Source: Thermoleophilaceae bacterium (GTDB lineage: Bacteria > Actinomycetota > Thermoleophilia > Solirubrobacterales > Thermoleophilaceae). From it: 48,392 bases of DNA. The stretch covers positions 84,854 to 133,245 of the forward strand of contig JBBDYQ010000004.1 of assembly GCA_040901445.1 (NCBI GenBank), written 5' to 3'. Positions 8,034 to 15,535 of the stretch are shown here, piece by piece. The position numbers and the translations under genes are program-made. Positions within the stretch are counted from its first letter, which is position 1. Each line of letters opens with the position of its first letter. Under the pieces are notes generated by a model, which saw only the letters and a list, made by a program, of their open reading frames with translations, did not search any database and had not been told where the DNA came from.

Positions 8034-9544
8034 CCGGCCTGCCCGACTGGCTCGACCCGCTCTTCGACGCTCGCGAGATGCGCGCCGCCGACGCCTGGGC
8101 CATCGAGGAGCAGAGCGTGCCCTCGCTCGACCTGATGGAACGGGCCGGCGCCGGCCTTGCGCGGGCCACCGCGCGTCTGGCCCGCGGCGGGCAGGTGCTC
8201 GTCCTCGTGGGCAAGGGCAACAACGGCGGCGACGGCCTGGTGGTGGCGCGGCTGCTGCGCCAGGAGGGCCGGGAGGTGGACGTGGTCGCCACGGCCCCCC
8301 TCGGCGAGCTCAAGGGCGACGCCGCCGTCAACCTCGAGCGGCTACCGGGCGAGCGCCCACGCCAGTGGGACGGCCGCGCCCTGCAGAACGCGGGCGTGGT
8401 GGTGGACGCCCTGCTGGGCACCGGCTTCTCGGGCGTGCCACGCGAGCCCGTGGCCGGCGCCATCGCCGCCATCAACGCCCAGGATCCGCCCGTCGTGGCC
8501 TGCGACGTGCCCAGCGGCGTGGACGCCGCCACGGGCGAGGTGCTCGGCCAGGCGGTGCGCGCCACCGTGACCGCCACCTTCCACGGCCCCAAGATCGGCC
8601 TGCACGTGGCCCCGGGCGCGCACCATGCGGGGGAGGTGGAGGTGGTGGAGATCGGCATCCCGCGCGGGGCGCCGGGAGCGGCCGGCGCCGGGCTGATAGC
8701 CGACCGCGTGCTCGGCCTCGTTCCCCACCGCCCGCGCGACGGCTCCAAGTTCAGCTCGGGCACGGTGGTGGTGGCGGGCGGCTCCACCGGCCTCACCGGC
8801 GCCCCGACCATGGCCGCGCTGGCCGCCATGCGCGCGGGGGCCGGCTACGTGCAGCTTGCGGTGCCCTCCTCCACCGAGGTCGTCTTCGAGGTCAAGCTCA
8901 CCGAGTCCATGACCCATCCGCTGCCCGAGCGCGACGGCGGGCACGTGGCGGAGGGGGCGGAGCGCGTGGCCGAGCTGGCGCAGCGGGCGGGGGCTGTCGT
9001 GCTCGGCCCGGGCATAGGGCGCGGCGACGGCGCGTTGGCCTTCGCCCGCGAGGTGGCGAGCACGGTGGAGGCGCCCATTGTGATCGACGCTGACGGCCTG
9101 AACGCCCACGCCGGCGACCTCGAGACGCTGCGCGGGCGCCCCGGCCCCACCGTGCTCACCCCGCACGCGGGTGAGCTGGCGCGCCTGCTCGGCACCGACT
9201 CCGGCGACGTGGCCGCGCACCGCCTGGCCTGCGCCCGCGCGGCCGCCGAGCGCAGCGGCTGCGTGGTGCTGCTCAAGGGCGACGACACCATCGTGGCGGC
9301 GCCCGGCGGCCCGGTGGCCGTGAGCCGCGGCGCCAGCCCCGCCCTGGCCACGGCCGGCACCGGCGACGTGCTCTCGGGCGTGATCGCCGCCTTCCTCGCC
9401 AAGGGCCTGGGCCCGTTCGAGGCCGCCTCCGCCGGGACGCAGGCCCACGCCCGCGCCGGCCGCGAGGCCGCGGCCCGCCTGGGCGCCGACCACACGATCG
9501 CCGGCGACGTGATCGACACACTGCCGACGGCATTGCAGCTGTAG
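8030..9544 (+). CDS. nnr: Bifunctional NAD(P)HX epimerase / ADP-dependent dehydratase
   Basis: This enzyme repairs hydrated NAD(P)H: the N-terminal half epimerises NAD(P)HX and the C-terminal half dehydrates it using a nucleotide. The 504 residues show both parts in order. The YjeF N-domain has the loop GKGNNGGDGLVVARLL. The ribokinase-like C-domain has DADGLNAHA, the LLKGDDTIVA strand and the catalytic AGTGDVLSGV glycine loop. I start it at GTG 8030, which overlaps the acpS stop by 4 bp and gives the expected N-terminus; the frame is open upstream but only antisense-like. The next conserved wall gene, alr, is displaced by HipBA module 2 and a CBS gene. Confidence 0.95.
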   Translation: MTGLPDWLDPLFDAREMRAADAWAIEEQSVPSLDLMERAGAGLARATARLARGGQVLVLVGKGNNGGDGLVVARLLRQEGREVDVVATAPLGELKGDAAVNLERLPGERPRQWDGRALQNAGVVVDALLGTGFSGVPREPVAGAIAAINAQDPPVVACDVPSGVDAATGEVLGQAVRATVTATFHGPKIGLHVAPGAHHAGEVEVVEIGIPRGAPGAAGAGLIADRVLGLVPHRPRDGSKFSSGTVVVAGGSTGLTGAPTMAALAAMRAGAGYVQLAVPSSTEVVFEVKLTESMTHPLPERDGGHVAEGAERVAELAQRAGAVVLGPGIGRGDGALAFAREVASTVEAPIVIDADGLNAHAGDLETLRGRPGPTVLTPHAGELARLLGTDSGDVAAHRLACARAAAERSGCVVLLKGDDTIVAAPGGPVAVSRGASPALATAGTGDVLSGVIAAFLAKGLGPFEAASAGTQAHARAGREAAARLGADHTIAGDVIDTLPTALQL

Positions 9545-9552
9545 ATAGTTGT

Positions 9553-9574
9553 AACTCATCACATTTGATGAGTT
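9553..9574. terminator. 9-bp inverted repeat after nnr
   Basis: AACTCATCA (9553-9561) and TGATGAGTT (9566-9574) form a perfect stem with the loop CATT, 8 bp after the nnr stop. It could end nnr transcription. Its TCATCA/TGATGA core is one base away from the TCGTCA/TGACGA repeats downstream, so it may instead be a weak operator site of the same regulator. Confidence 0.45.
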
Positions 9575-9595
9575 AGGCTCAAAACTGGCCTTTAG

Positions 9596-9669
9596 TCGTC
9601 ATATGTGACGAATAAGCCTTCCCGCCTGCTATCATGTAACTGGTCGAATATGACGAGATAAGCGTCATA
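9596..9669 (+). promoter_or_regulatory. TGACGA-type operator cluster of HipBA module 2
   Basis: A perfect palindrome TCGTCA-TATG-TGACGA lies at 9596-9611. A second inverted repeat, TATGACG (9649-9655) and CGTCATA (9663-9669), reuses the same TGACG half-site. A -10-like TATCAT occurs at about 9630 between them. This 155-bp AT-rich stretch is conspicuous in GC-rich surroundings and should hold the autoregulated promoter of the following XRE gene. Confidence 0.6.
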
Positions 9670-9699
9670 GCAGCTACAACTCAGCAAAAAAGACGAGTA

Positions 9700-10068
9700 A
9701 TGCAGATCACCTCTCTCAACACAGACGACACCATCCTGGCCGAGCTCGGCAGCCGGCTTGCGGCCACGCGCCTGGAGCGCAACCTCAGCCAGGCGCAGCT
9801 CGCGGTGGAGGCCGGGGTCTCCAAGAGCACCGTGGAGCGGCTGGAGGACGGCGAGCCCGCGTCCCTGGCCAGCTTCATCCGCGTCCTGCGCGCGCTCGGC
9901 CTGGCCGACGGCCTCGAGCGCATCGTGCCCGAGCCGCTCCCCAGCCCCATCGAGCAGCTCAAGCTGCAGGGGAGGCGCCGCCGCCGGGCCTCCGGCTCCA
10001 GGGGCGGCCACGAGGACACGGCCGCCGAGCCCTGGACCTGGGGTGACGATGCCGAGGGCGGCCGATGA
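9700..10068 (+). CDS. XRE-family HTH regulator (HipB-like), module 2
   Basis: The 122-residue DNA-binding protein should repress the module through the upstream TGACGA palindromes and may inhibit the kinase encoded next. The HTH covers about residues 15-70, with LSQAQLAVEAGVSKSTVERLE as the recognition stretch. A basic linker (GRRRRRA) and a polar tail with the Trp pair EPWTWGDD follow; the tail may contact the kinase. The ATG at 9700 is the only start that keeps the HTH at the N-terminus. The stop overlaps the kinase ATG by 4 bp. It is different in sequence from the module 1 repressor. Confidence 0.88.
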   Translation: MQITSLNTDDTILAELGSRLAATRLERNLSQAQLAVEAGVSKSTVERLEDGEPASLASFIRVLRALGLADGLERIVPEPLPSPIEQLKLQGRRRRRASGSRGGHEDTAAEPWTWGDDAEGGR

Positions 10069-11393
10069 GCACGCTGGCGTCCGTCGTGCTGTGGGGACGG
10101 CCGATCGGCGCCGTGTCGCTCGAGGAGGGCCGGCACACCGCCGTCTTCCAGTACGACCCCGCGTTCGCGTCGAGCGGAATCGAGGTCTCGCCAATCGCCA
10201 TGCCGCTGCGGCGTGAGCCCTACACGTTCCCCGCGCTCAATCACGACACGTTCCGCGGCCTGTCGGGCCTGCTCGCCGACTCGCTGCCCGACCGCTACGG
10301 CCACGCGCTCATCGATGCGTGGCTCGAGGGGCAGGGTCGCTCGCCCGGCAGCTTCAACGCCGTGGAGCGGCTCTGCTACGTGGGCACCCGGGGGATCGGG
10401 GCGCTGGAGTTCCGCCCGGCCAAGGGTCCCGAGCGGGGCCGCAGCTCCGACATCGAGATCGCGGCGCTGGTGGAGCTGGCCTCGGAGGTGCTCACACAAC
10501 GCGCCGGCCTCGCCGGCTCGTTCGACGGCGACGGGAGGGCAGACGCCGTGCGCGACATCCTCAGCGTCGGCACGTCCGCCGGCGGCGCGCGCGCCAAGGC
10601 GGTGATCGCCTTCAACCCGAAGACCGAAGCGGTGCGCTCGGGCCAGGTCGATGCCGACCCGGGCTTCGAGCACTGGCTGTTGAAGTTCGACGGCGTCGGC
10701 GCCGCCAACGACCGCGAGCTGGACGTGCCCCAGGGCTACGGCGTCATCGAGCTGGCCTACGCCAACATGGCGCGCGCGGCGGGCATCACGATGACCGAAT
10801 GCCGGCTGCTCGAAGAGAACGGCCGGCGCCACTTCATGACCCGCCGGTTCGATCGCCCCGACGGCCACTCGAAACTGCACATGCAGTCGCTGGGCGCCAT
10901 CGCGCACCTCGACTTCAACCAGGCCGGCGCGCACTCCTACGAGCAGGCGTTGATGGTCGTCCGCCGGCTCGGCCTGGGCATGGCGGCGGTGGAGCAGCAG
11001 TTTCGTCGGATGGCGTTCAACATCGTCGCCCGCAACCAGGACGACCACGTCAAGAACATCGCGTTCCTGATGGATCGCGGCGGGCGGTGGTCGCTGTCGC
11101 CCGCATTCGACGTCACGTACGCGTACGCCCCGAGGGGGAAGTGGACCAGCAGCCATCAGATGTCGATGAACGGCAGGCGCGACGGCTTCGTGCTCGACGA
11201 CTTCCGTGCCTGCGCCGAGGCCGCCTCGATGAAGCGGGGCCGCGCCGAGGCCATCGTGGGCGAGGTGCGCGACGCCGTGGCCAGATGGCCGGAGTTCGCC
11301 GGGGACGCCGGCGTGGATGACGAGCAGGTCGAGCGGATAGGGCGCGCGCACCGGTTGCGCCTGCAGCCGGACGCCGCCGCGGCCGCCGGATGA
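10065..11393 (+). CDS. HipA-family Ser/Thr kinase, module 2
   Basis: This second HipA-type kinase has 442 residues. It has a HipA N-terminal domain (LWGRPIGAVSLEEG; FRGLSGLLADSLPDRYG at 63-79), a Gly/Ser-rich loop (GTSAGGARAK, 169-178) where family members autophosphorylate, an ATP-binding Lys207 in WLLKFDG, the catalytic loop NQDDHVKN (324-331, Asp326) and the metal-binding Asp349 in SPAFD. All key residues look intact. It overlaps its regulator gene by ATGA. It is clearly diverged from the module 1 kinase: it has the PDRYG motif and a longer insertion, so this is not a recent duplication. Targets are unknown. Confidence 0.9.
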   Translation: MSTLASVVLWGRPIGAVSLEEGRHTAVFQYDPAFASSGIEVSPIAMPLRREPYTFPALNHDTFRGLSGLLADSLPDRYGHALIDAWLEGQGRSPGSFNAVERLCYVGTRGIGALEFRPAKGPERGRSSDIEIAALVELASEVLTQRAGLAGSFDGDGRADAVRDILSVGTSAGGARAKAVIAFNPKTEAVRSGQVDADPGFEHWLLKFDGVGAANDRELDVPQGYGVIELAYANMARAAGITMTECRLLEENGRRHFMTRRFDRPDGHSKLHMQSLGAIAHLDFNQAGAHSYEQALMVVRRLGLGMAAVEQQFRRMAFNIVARNQDDHVKNIAFLMDRGGRWSLSPAFDVTYAYAPRGKWTSSHQMSMNGRRDGFVLDDFRACAEAASMKRGRAEAIVGEVRDAVARWPEFAGDAGVDDEQVERIGRAHRLRLQPDAAAAAG

Positions 11394-11430
11394 GAGAGCG
11401 GAACCGACCCTGGATAGGCGGCCGCTGTTT

Positions 11431-11461
11431 CGCTTTGACCCGACTATGTGGGGTCAAAGCG
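11431..11461. terminator. 11-bp stem hairpin after HipBA module 2
   Basis: CGCTTTGACCC (11431-11441) and GGGTCAAAGCG (11451-11461) form a perfect stem with a 9-nt loop, 37 bp after the kinase stop. It has no T tract. It is a terminator candidate, but it also shares GGGGTCA with the larger REP-like palindrome at 18539, so it could be a repeat element. Confidence 0.55.
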
Positions 11462-11512
11462 GCACACCGACTCCGGGCCCGGGCAGCGCGGGCGCGCAGA
11501 GACCTCAGTCAG

Positions 11513-11518
11513 TAGGGT
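11513..11518 (+). promoter_or_regulatory. Leaderless -10 (TAGGGT) of the CBS gene
   Basis: TAGGGT ends 9 nt before the ATG at 11528. The same hexamer sits 8 nt before the HIT gene and 10 nt before the amidase gene. Confidence 0.5.
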
Positions 11519-11527
11519 CCGAACCCG

Positions 11528-11992
11528 ATGGCCACCCTCGTGCGCGACATCATGGACGCCGACCCCGCCACCGTCGGAGAGGACTCCCCGGTCGAGGAGG
11601 TCATCCGCGTGCTCCAGGAGCACGAGCTGCCCGGCGTCCCGGTGGTCAACGAGGGCGGACGCTGCGTGGGGATCGTCACCGAGGCCGACCTCGTGCTGGC
11701 CGACGAGCAGGGCGACCTCCACCTGCCCCACTACGTGAACGTGTTCGGCGGCCTCGTCTTCCTGGAGCCGCTCCAGCGCTTCGAGAAGCGGCTGCGCAAG
11801 GCGTTCGCCGCCACCGCCAAGGACATGATGAGCGCGGACCCCGACACGGTGGAGGTGGAAGCCACCGTGGAGGAGGCGGGCCGGATCATCTCGCGGGCGG
11901 GGCACAACCGGCTGCCGGTGGTCGAGCACGGCCGGCTCGTGGGCGTGGTCACGCGCGTGGACGTGCTCGAGGCGCTGGTCGGACGGGAGTAG
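11528..11992 (+). CDS. Tandem CBS-domain protein
   Basis: The 154-residue cytoplasmic protein consists of two CBS domains (about 1-60 and 95-152), each opening with a similar motif (VRDIMDADPATV and AKDMMSADPDTV). They are joined by a helical linker that contains the aromatic stretch HYVNVFGGLVFLEPLQRFEK. CBS pairs usually bind adenine nucleotides and act as energy sensors; no catalytic domain is attached. The gene has its own leaderless promoter and lies 6 bp before alr, so it may be co-transcribed with alr. Its partner is unknown. Confidence 0.88.
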   Translation: MATLVRDIMDADPATVGEDSPVEEVIRVLQEHELPGVPVVNEGGRCVGIVTEADLVLADEQGDLHLPHYVNVFGGLVFLEPLQRFEKRLRKAFAATAKDMMSADPDTVEVEATVEEAGRIISRAGHNRLPVVEHGRLVGVVTRVDVLEALVGRE

Positions 11993-11998
11993 CCCGGG

Positions 11999-13129
11999 GT
12001 GGGGCACCCGCCGGAGCGTGCGGTCGCCCGGGTGGACCTCGGCGCGGTGGAGCGCAACTGCCGCGCGCTGGCCGGCCGCCTGACCGGGGGCGCCGAGCTG
12101 TGCGCGGTGGTCAAAGCCGACGCCTACGGGCACGGCGACACGTGGTGCGCGCGGGCGGCGCAGGCCGGTGGAGCGGCGTGGCTGGCGGTGGCCACGGCGG
12201 GCGAGGCGGCCGAGCTGCGCCGCCACGGCATCTCCGGGCGCATCCTCGTGATGGGCGCCCTCACCCGTGAGGACGCGCGCACGGCGCTCGATGCCGGCGC
12301 GGACGTGGTGGCCTGGCACGCCGGCTTCGTGCGCGACCTGGCGGACGCGGCCGGGCGCGAGCCGGGGGTGCGTGCGCCGGTACACGTGAAGCTCGACACC
12401 GGCATGGGCCGCCTGGGCACCGCCGACCCCGACGAGGCCCGCGAGGTGGCGACGCTGGTGGAGGCGGACGAGCGGCTGGAGCTGGCGGGGCTGATGACCC
12501 ACTTCGCCACCGCCGACGAGCGCGGCGACGACCACTTCGCTGCCCAGCTCGGGCGCTTCACCGCCTTCGCCGGGGACATGCGCGCACGCCACCGCGACCT
12601 GCGGGTGCACGCCGCCAACAGCGCCGCGGCCCTGCGCGACCCCGCGGCGCACTTCGACATGGTCCGCTGCGGCGTGGCCGTCTACGGCCTCGACCCCTTC
12701 GGCGAGGACCCCGCCGAGCAGGGCCTGGAGCCCGCGCTCTCGCTCGAGTCCTACGTGGCCGCGGTCAAGCGCTTCGAGCCGGGTGAGAGCGCCGGTTACG
12801 GGCGCCGCTGGCGTGCGAGCGAGCCCACCTGGGTCGGCGTGCTGCCGATCGGGTACGGCGACGGCTGGCGGCGCGCCCTCGGCAACAACGCCGACGTCCT
12901 CGTGGGCGGCGCCCGCCGGCCGCTCGTGGGCACCGTCAGCATGGACAACATCGCGATCGACCTCGGCCCCGACACCGACGTGGAGCCCGGCGAGCCCGCC
13001 GTGCTGATCGGCGCCCAGGGCGGCGAGCGGATCCTGGCGGAGGAAGTGGCGCGGCGGCTGGACACGATCAACTACGAGATCACGTGCGGGCTGCTGCCGC
13101 GCGTCCGCCGCCACTACGTGCACCCATGA
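11999..13129 (+). CDS. alr: Alanine racemase
   Basis: Alr makes D-alanine for peptidoglycan using pyridoxal phosphate. The 376-residue protein has the PLP lysine in AVVKADAYGHG (Lys39) and the opposite-face catalytic tyrosine in SAGYGRRW (Tyr267). It also has the C-terminal beta-domain with GTVSMDNIAID. The start is the GTG 6 bp after the CBS stop, with CGGGAG about 9 nt upstream; this gives the conserved opening RVDLGAVERN at the expected distance. Its stop overlaps the next gene's ATG (ATGA). Confidence 0.95.
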   Translation: MGHPPERAVARVDLGAVERNCRALAGRLTGGAELCAVVKADAYGHGDTWCARAAQAGGAAWLAVATAGEAAELRRHGISGRILVMGALTREDARTALDAGADVVAWHAGFVRDLADAAGREPGVRAPVHVKLDTGMGRLGTADPDEAREVATLVEADERLELAGLMTHFATADERGDDHFAAQLGRFTAFAGDMRARHRDLRVHAANSAAALRDPAAHFDMVRCGVAVYGLDPFGEDPAEQGLEPALSLESYVAAVKRFEPGESAGYGRRWRASEPTWVGVLPIGYGDGWRRALGNNADVLVGGARRPLVGTVSMDNIAIDLGPDTDVEPGEPAVLIGAQGGERILAEEVARRLDTINYEITCGLLPRVRRHYVHP

Positions 13130-14541
13130 CTGCGCTGGACGGCCAGGCCCCCGTCCGCGCCGTCCGGGCGGCGCTGGGGGAGCGCGAGGGCGTCTGGATC
13201 GTGGGCGGCACGGTGCGTGACGCGCTCCTGGGCCGCGACGTCTCAGACGTTGACCTGGCTGTGTCCGGCGACGCCGAGCCGGCCGCCCGCGCCGTGGCCG
13301 CCGCCGTGCGCGGGCCGGTCTTCTCGATGTCCGATGACTTCGGCACCTGGCGCGCCATCGACCGCGAGGGCGGCTGGGTGTGCGACGTCTCGCCGCTCCA
13401 GGCCCCCACGCTCGAGGGCGACCTGGCGCTGCGCGACTTCACCGTGAACGCCATGGCGGTGCCGCTCGCCGGCGGCGACCCCGTGGACCCCCAGGGCGGC
13501 CGCGCCGACCTCGACGCGGGCGTCCTGCGCGTGCTCGGCCCCGAGGCGTACGAGCGCGACCCGCTGCGCCCCCTGCGCCTGGCCCGCCTGGCCACCGAGC
13601 TGCCGCTGGCGCCCGAGCCCGAGACCGAGCGGCTCACCGCCGCGGCCGCGCCGCAGGTCACGCGCGCCTCGGCCGAGCGGGTGTTCGCCGAGCTGCGGCG
13701 CATCGTGGTGGCCGAGCGCGCGCTGCACGGGCTGGAGCTGGCGGAGCGGCTGGGGCTGATGAAGGCCGTGCTGCCCGAGCTGCACGACCTGCAGGGGGTG
13801 GAGCAGAGCAGCTACCACCACCTCGACGTGCACGAGCACACGCGGGAGGTGCTGCGCGAGCAGGTGGCGCTCGAGACGGGCCTGGAGGAGCTGTTCGGCG
13901 AGCTGGCCCCGCGCGTGGAGTCGGTGCTGGCCCAGCCGCTGGCCGACGAGCTCACGCGCGGCCAGGCGCTGCGCTTCGGCGCCCTGCTGCACGACATCGC
14001 CAAGCCCGCCACCCGCGAGGTGCGCCCGGACGGTCGCGTGACGTTCATGGGGCACGACTCGCTGGGGGACGAGATGATCGCCGCGATCTGCACGCGCCTG
14101 CGCACGAGCACGCGCCTGCGCGAGTACATCGGGGCGCTCGCCCGCCACCACCTCGTGCTCGGCTTCCTCGTGCACCAGCGGCCGCTGGCGCCGCGCACCG
14201 TCTACCACTACGTCAAGCGCACCGAGCCGGTGGCCGTGGAGGTCACCGTCCTCTCGTGCGCCGACCGCCGCGCCACGCGCGGGCGCAACGCCGAGGAAGC
14301 GATCGCCACCCATCTCGAGCTCGCCCGCGAGCTCATGGCCGCAGCCCTGGCCTGGCGCGAGCAGGGGCCGCCCACGCCGCTCCTGCGCGGCGGAGCGCTG
14401 GCGCGCGAGCTGGACATCGAGCCCGGCCCCGAGCTGGGCCGCCTGCTGGCCGAGCTGGAGGCGGCGCAGTACGCCGGCGAGGTCACCACCCGCGACGAGG
14501 CGGTGGCTCACGCCCGGTCCGTGCGCCAGAATCGGGCTTGA
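13126..14541 (+). CDS. CCA tRNA nucleotidyltransferase / poly(A) polymerase family, HD domain
   Basis: This class II nucleotidyltransferase most likely adds or repairs the tRNA 3' CCA end. The 471 residues begin with the polymerase head: VGGTVRDALLG, the two metal-binding Asp residues in SDVDLAV, and RDFTVNAMA. The neck and body follow with YERDPLRPLRLARLA. A C-terminal HD phosphohydrolase domain has HDIAKP and later HH pairs. The ATG at 13126 overlaps the alr stop; upstream in-frame codons belong to alr antisense context only. CCA-adding and poly(A) members cannot be separated by eye. It overlaps corA by 1 bp. Confidence 0.88.
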   Translation: MTALDGQAPVRAVRAALGEREGVWIVGGTVRDALLGRDVSDVDLAVSGDAEPAARAVAAAVRGPVFSMSDDFGTWRAIDREGGWVCDVSPLQAPTLEGDLALRDFTVNAMAVPLAGGDPVDPQGGRADLDAGVLRVLGPEAYERDPLRPLRLARLATELPLAPEPETERLTAAAAPQVTRASAERVFAELRRIVVAERALHGLELAERLGLMKAVLPELHDLQGVEQSSYHHLDVHEHTREVLREQVALETGLEELFGELAPRVESVLAQPLADELTRGQALRFGALLHDIAKPATREVRPDGRVTFMGHDSLGDEMIAAICTRLRTSTRLREYIGALARHHLVLGFLVHQRPLAPRTVYHYVKRTEPVAVEVTVLSCADRRATRGRNAEEAIATHLELARELMAAALAWREQGPPTPLLRGGALARELDIEPGPELGRLLAELEAAQYAGEVTTRDEAVAHARSVRQNRA

Positions 14542-15509
14542 TGATCGTCGACTGCGCCGTCTACGAGGGTGGCCGCCGCCGTGACGGCCGGCTCCCGCTC
14601 GAGCAGGCCTACGAAGCCGGGCGCTCCGACGACGCCTTCGTCTGGATCGGCCTGCACGAGCCCACCGAGGAGGAGTTCGAATCGCTCACCCGCGAGTTCG
14701 GGCTGCACGAGCTCGCGGTGGAGGACGCGATCAAGGCCCACCAGCGCCCCAAGCTCGAGGTCTACGAGGGCATGGTCTTCGTCGTGCTCAAGACGGTGCG
14801 CTGGCTGGCCGACGAGCGCGACCTCGAGTTCGGCGAGATCCTGCTGTTCGTCGGCCGCGGCTTCGTGATCTCGGTGCGCCACGGCGAGCACAGCGAGCTG
14901 CACGACGTGCGCCTGGCGCTCGAGCACCGGCCCGAGCTGCTGGGCCACGGCGAGACCGCCGTGGCCCACGCCATCGTGGATCGCGTGGTGGACGGCTACG
15001 AGCCCGTCATCTCCGCGCTCGAGATCGAGGTGGAGGAGCTGGAGCAGGAGGTGTTCTCGGCGTCGCGCACGAACCCGGTGGAGCAGATCTACGAGCTCAA
15101 GCGCGAGTCGATCGAGCTGCACCGCGCCGTGGCCCCGCTCACCGGCCCGCTCGACCGCCTCGCGCGCGGCGAGCTCGCCGTTCCCGACGAGGTGCGCTCG
15201 TACTTCCGCGACGTGCACGACCACGTCGTGCGCTCCAACGAGCGCGTGGAGGCGCTGCGCGAGCTGCTCACCAGCGTGCTCGAGGCCAACCTCACCCAGG
15301 TCAGCGTGCGCCAGAACGAGGACGTGCGGCGCATCTCCGCCTGGGTGGCCATCATCGCCGTGCCCACCATGATCGCGGGCGTCTACGGCATGAACTTCGA
15401 CAACATGCCCGAGCTCGAGTGGACCTACGGCTATCCGCTGGTGGTGGGCGTGATGGCCGCGATCTGCCTAGGTCTCTACCGCTACTTCCGCAGGGCCGGC
15501 TGGCTCTGA
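14541..15509 (+). CDS. corA: CorA-family divalent metal ion transporter
   Basis: CorA is a pentameric inner-membrane channel for Mg2+ (some members carry Co2+ or Zn2+). The 322-residue protein has a long acidic cytoplasmic funnel and two C-terminal membrane helices, about 262-282 and 296-315, joined by the periplasmic loop with the signature GMN (283-285, followed by FDNMPEL). The ATG overlaps the preceding stop (TGATG). It closes the plus-strand run from the CBS gene onward and is convergent with the M28 peptidase gene. Confidence 0.93.
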   Translation: MIVDCAVYEGGRRRDGRLPLEQAYEAGRSDDAFVWIGLHEPTEEEFESLTREFGLHELAVEDAIKAHQRPKLEVYEGMVFVVLKTVRWLADERDLEFGEILLFVGRGFVISVRHGEHSELHDVRLALEHRPELLGHGETAVAHAIVDRVVDGYEPVISALEIEVEELEQEVFSASRTNPVEQIYELKRESIELHRAVAPLTGPLDRLARGELAVPDEVRSYFRDVHDHVVRSNERVEALRELLTSVLEANLTQVSVRQNEDVRRISAWVAIIAVPTMIAGVYGMNFDNMPELEWTYGYPLVVGVMAAICLGLYRYFRRAGWL

Positions 15510-15535
15510 GCCGCGGTGGCCGGCGCCGGCCTGCG

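Noticed and set aside
9681-11351. A long open frame antisense to the HipBA module 2 genes
   Set aside because: Its translation is rich in His, Arg, Gly and Val without domain character, as expected for the complement of a GC-rich gene. The plus-strand frames show clear HTH and kinase motifs.
13380-14540. A 5' extension of corA across the nucleotidyltransferase gene
   Set aside because: The upstream frame encodes an Arg/Pro/Ala shadow. CorA homology starts at the ATG at 14541, which overlaps the previous stop in the usual TGATG way.
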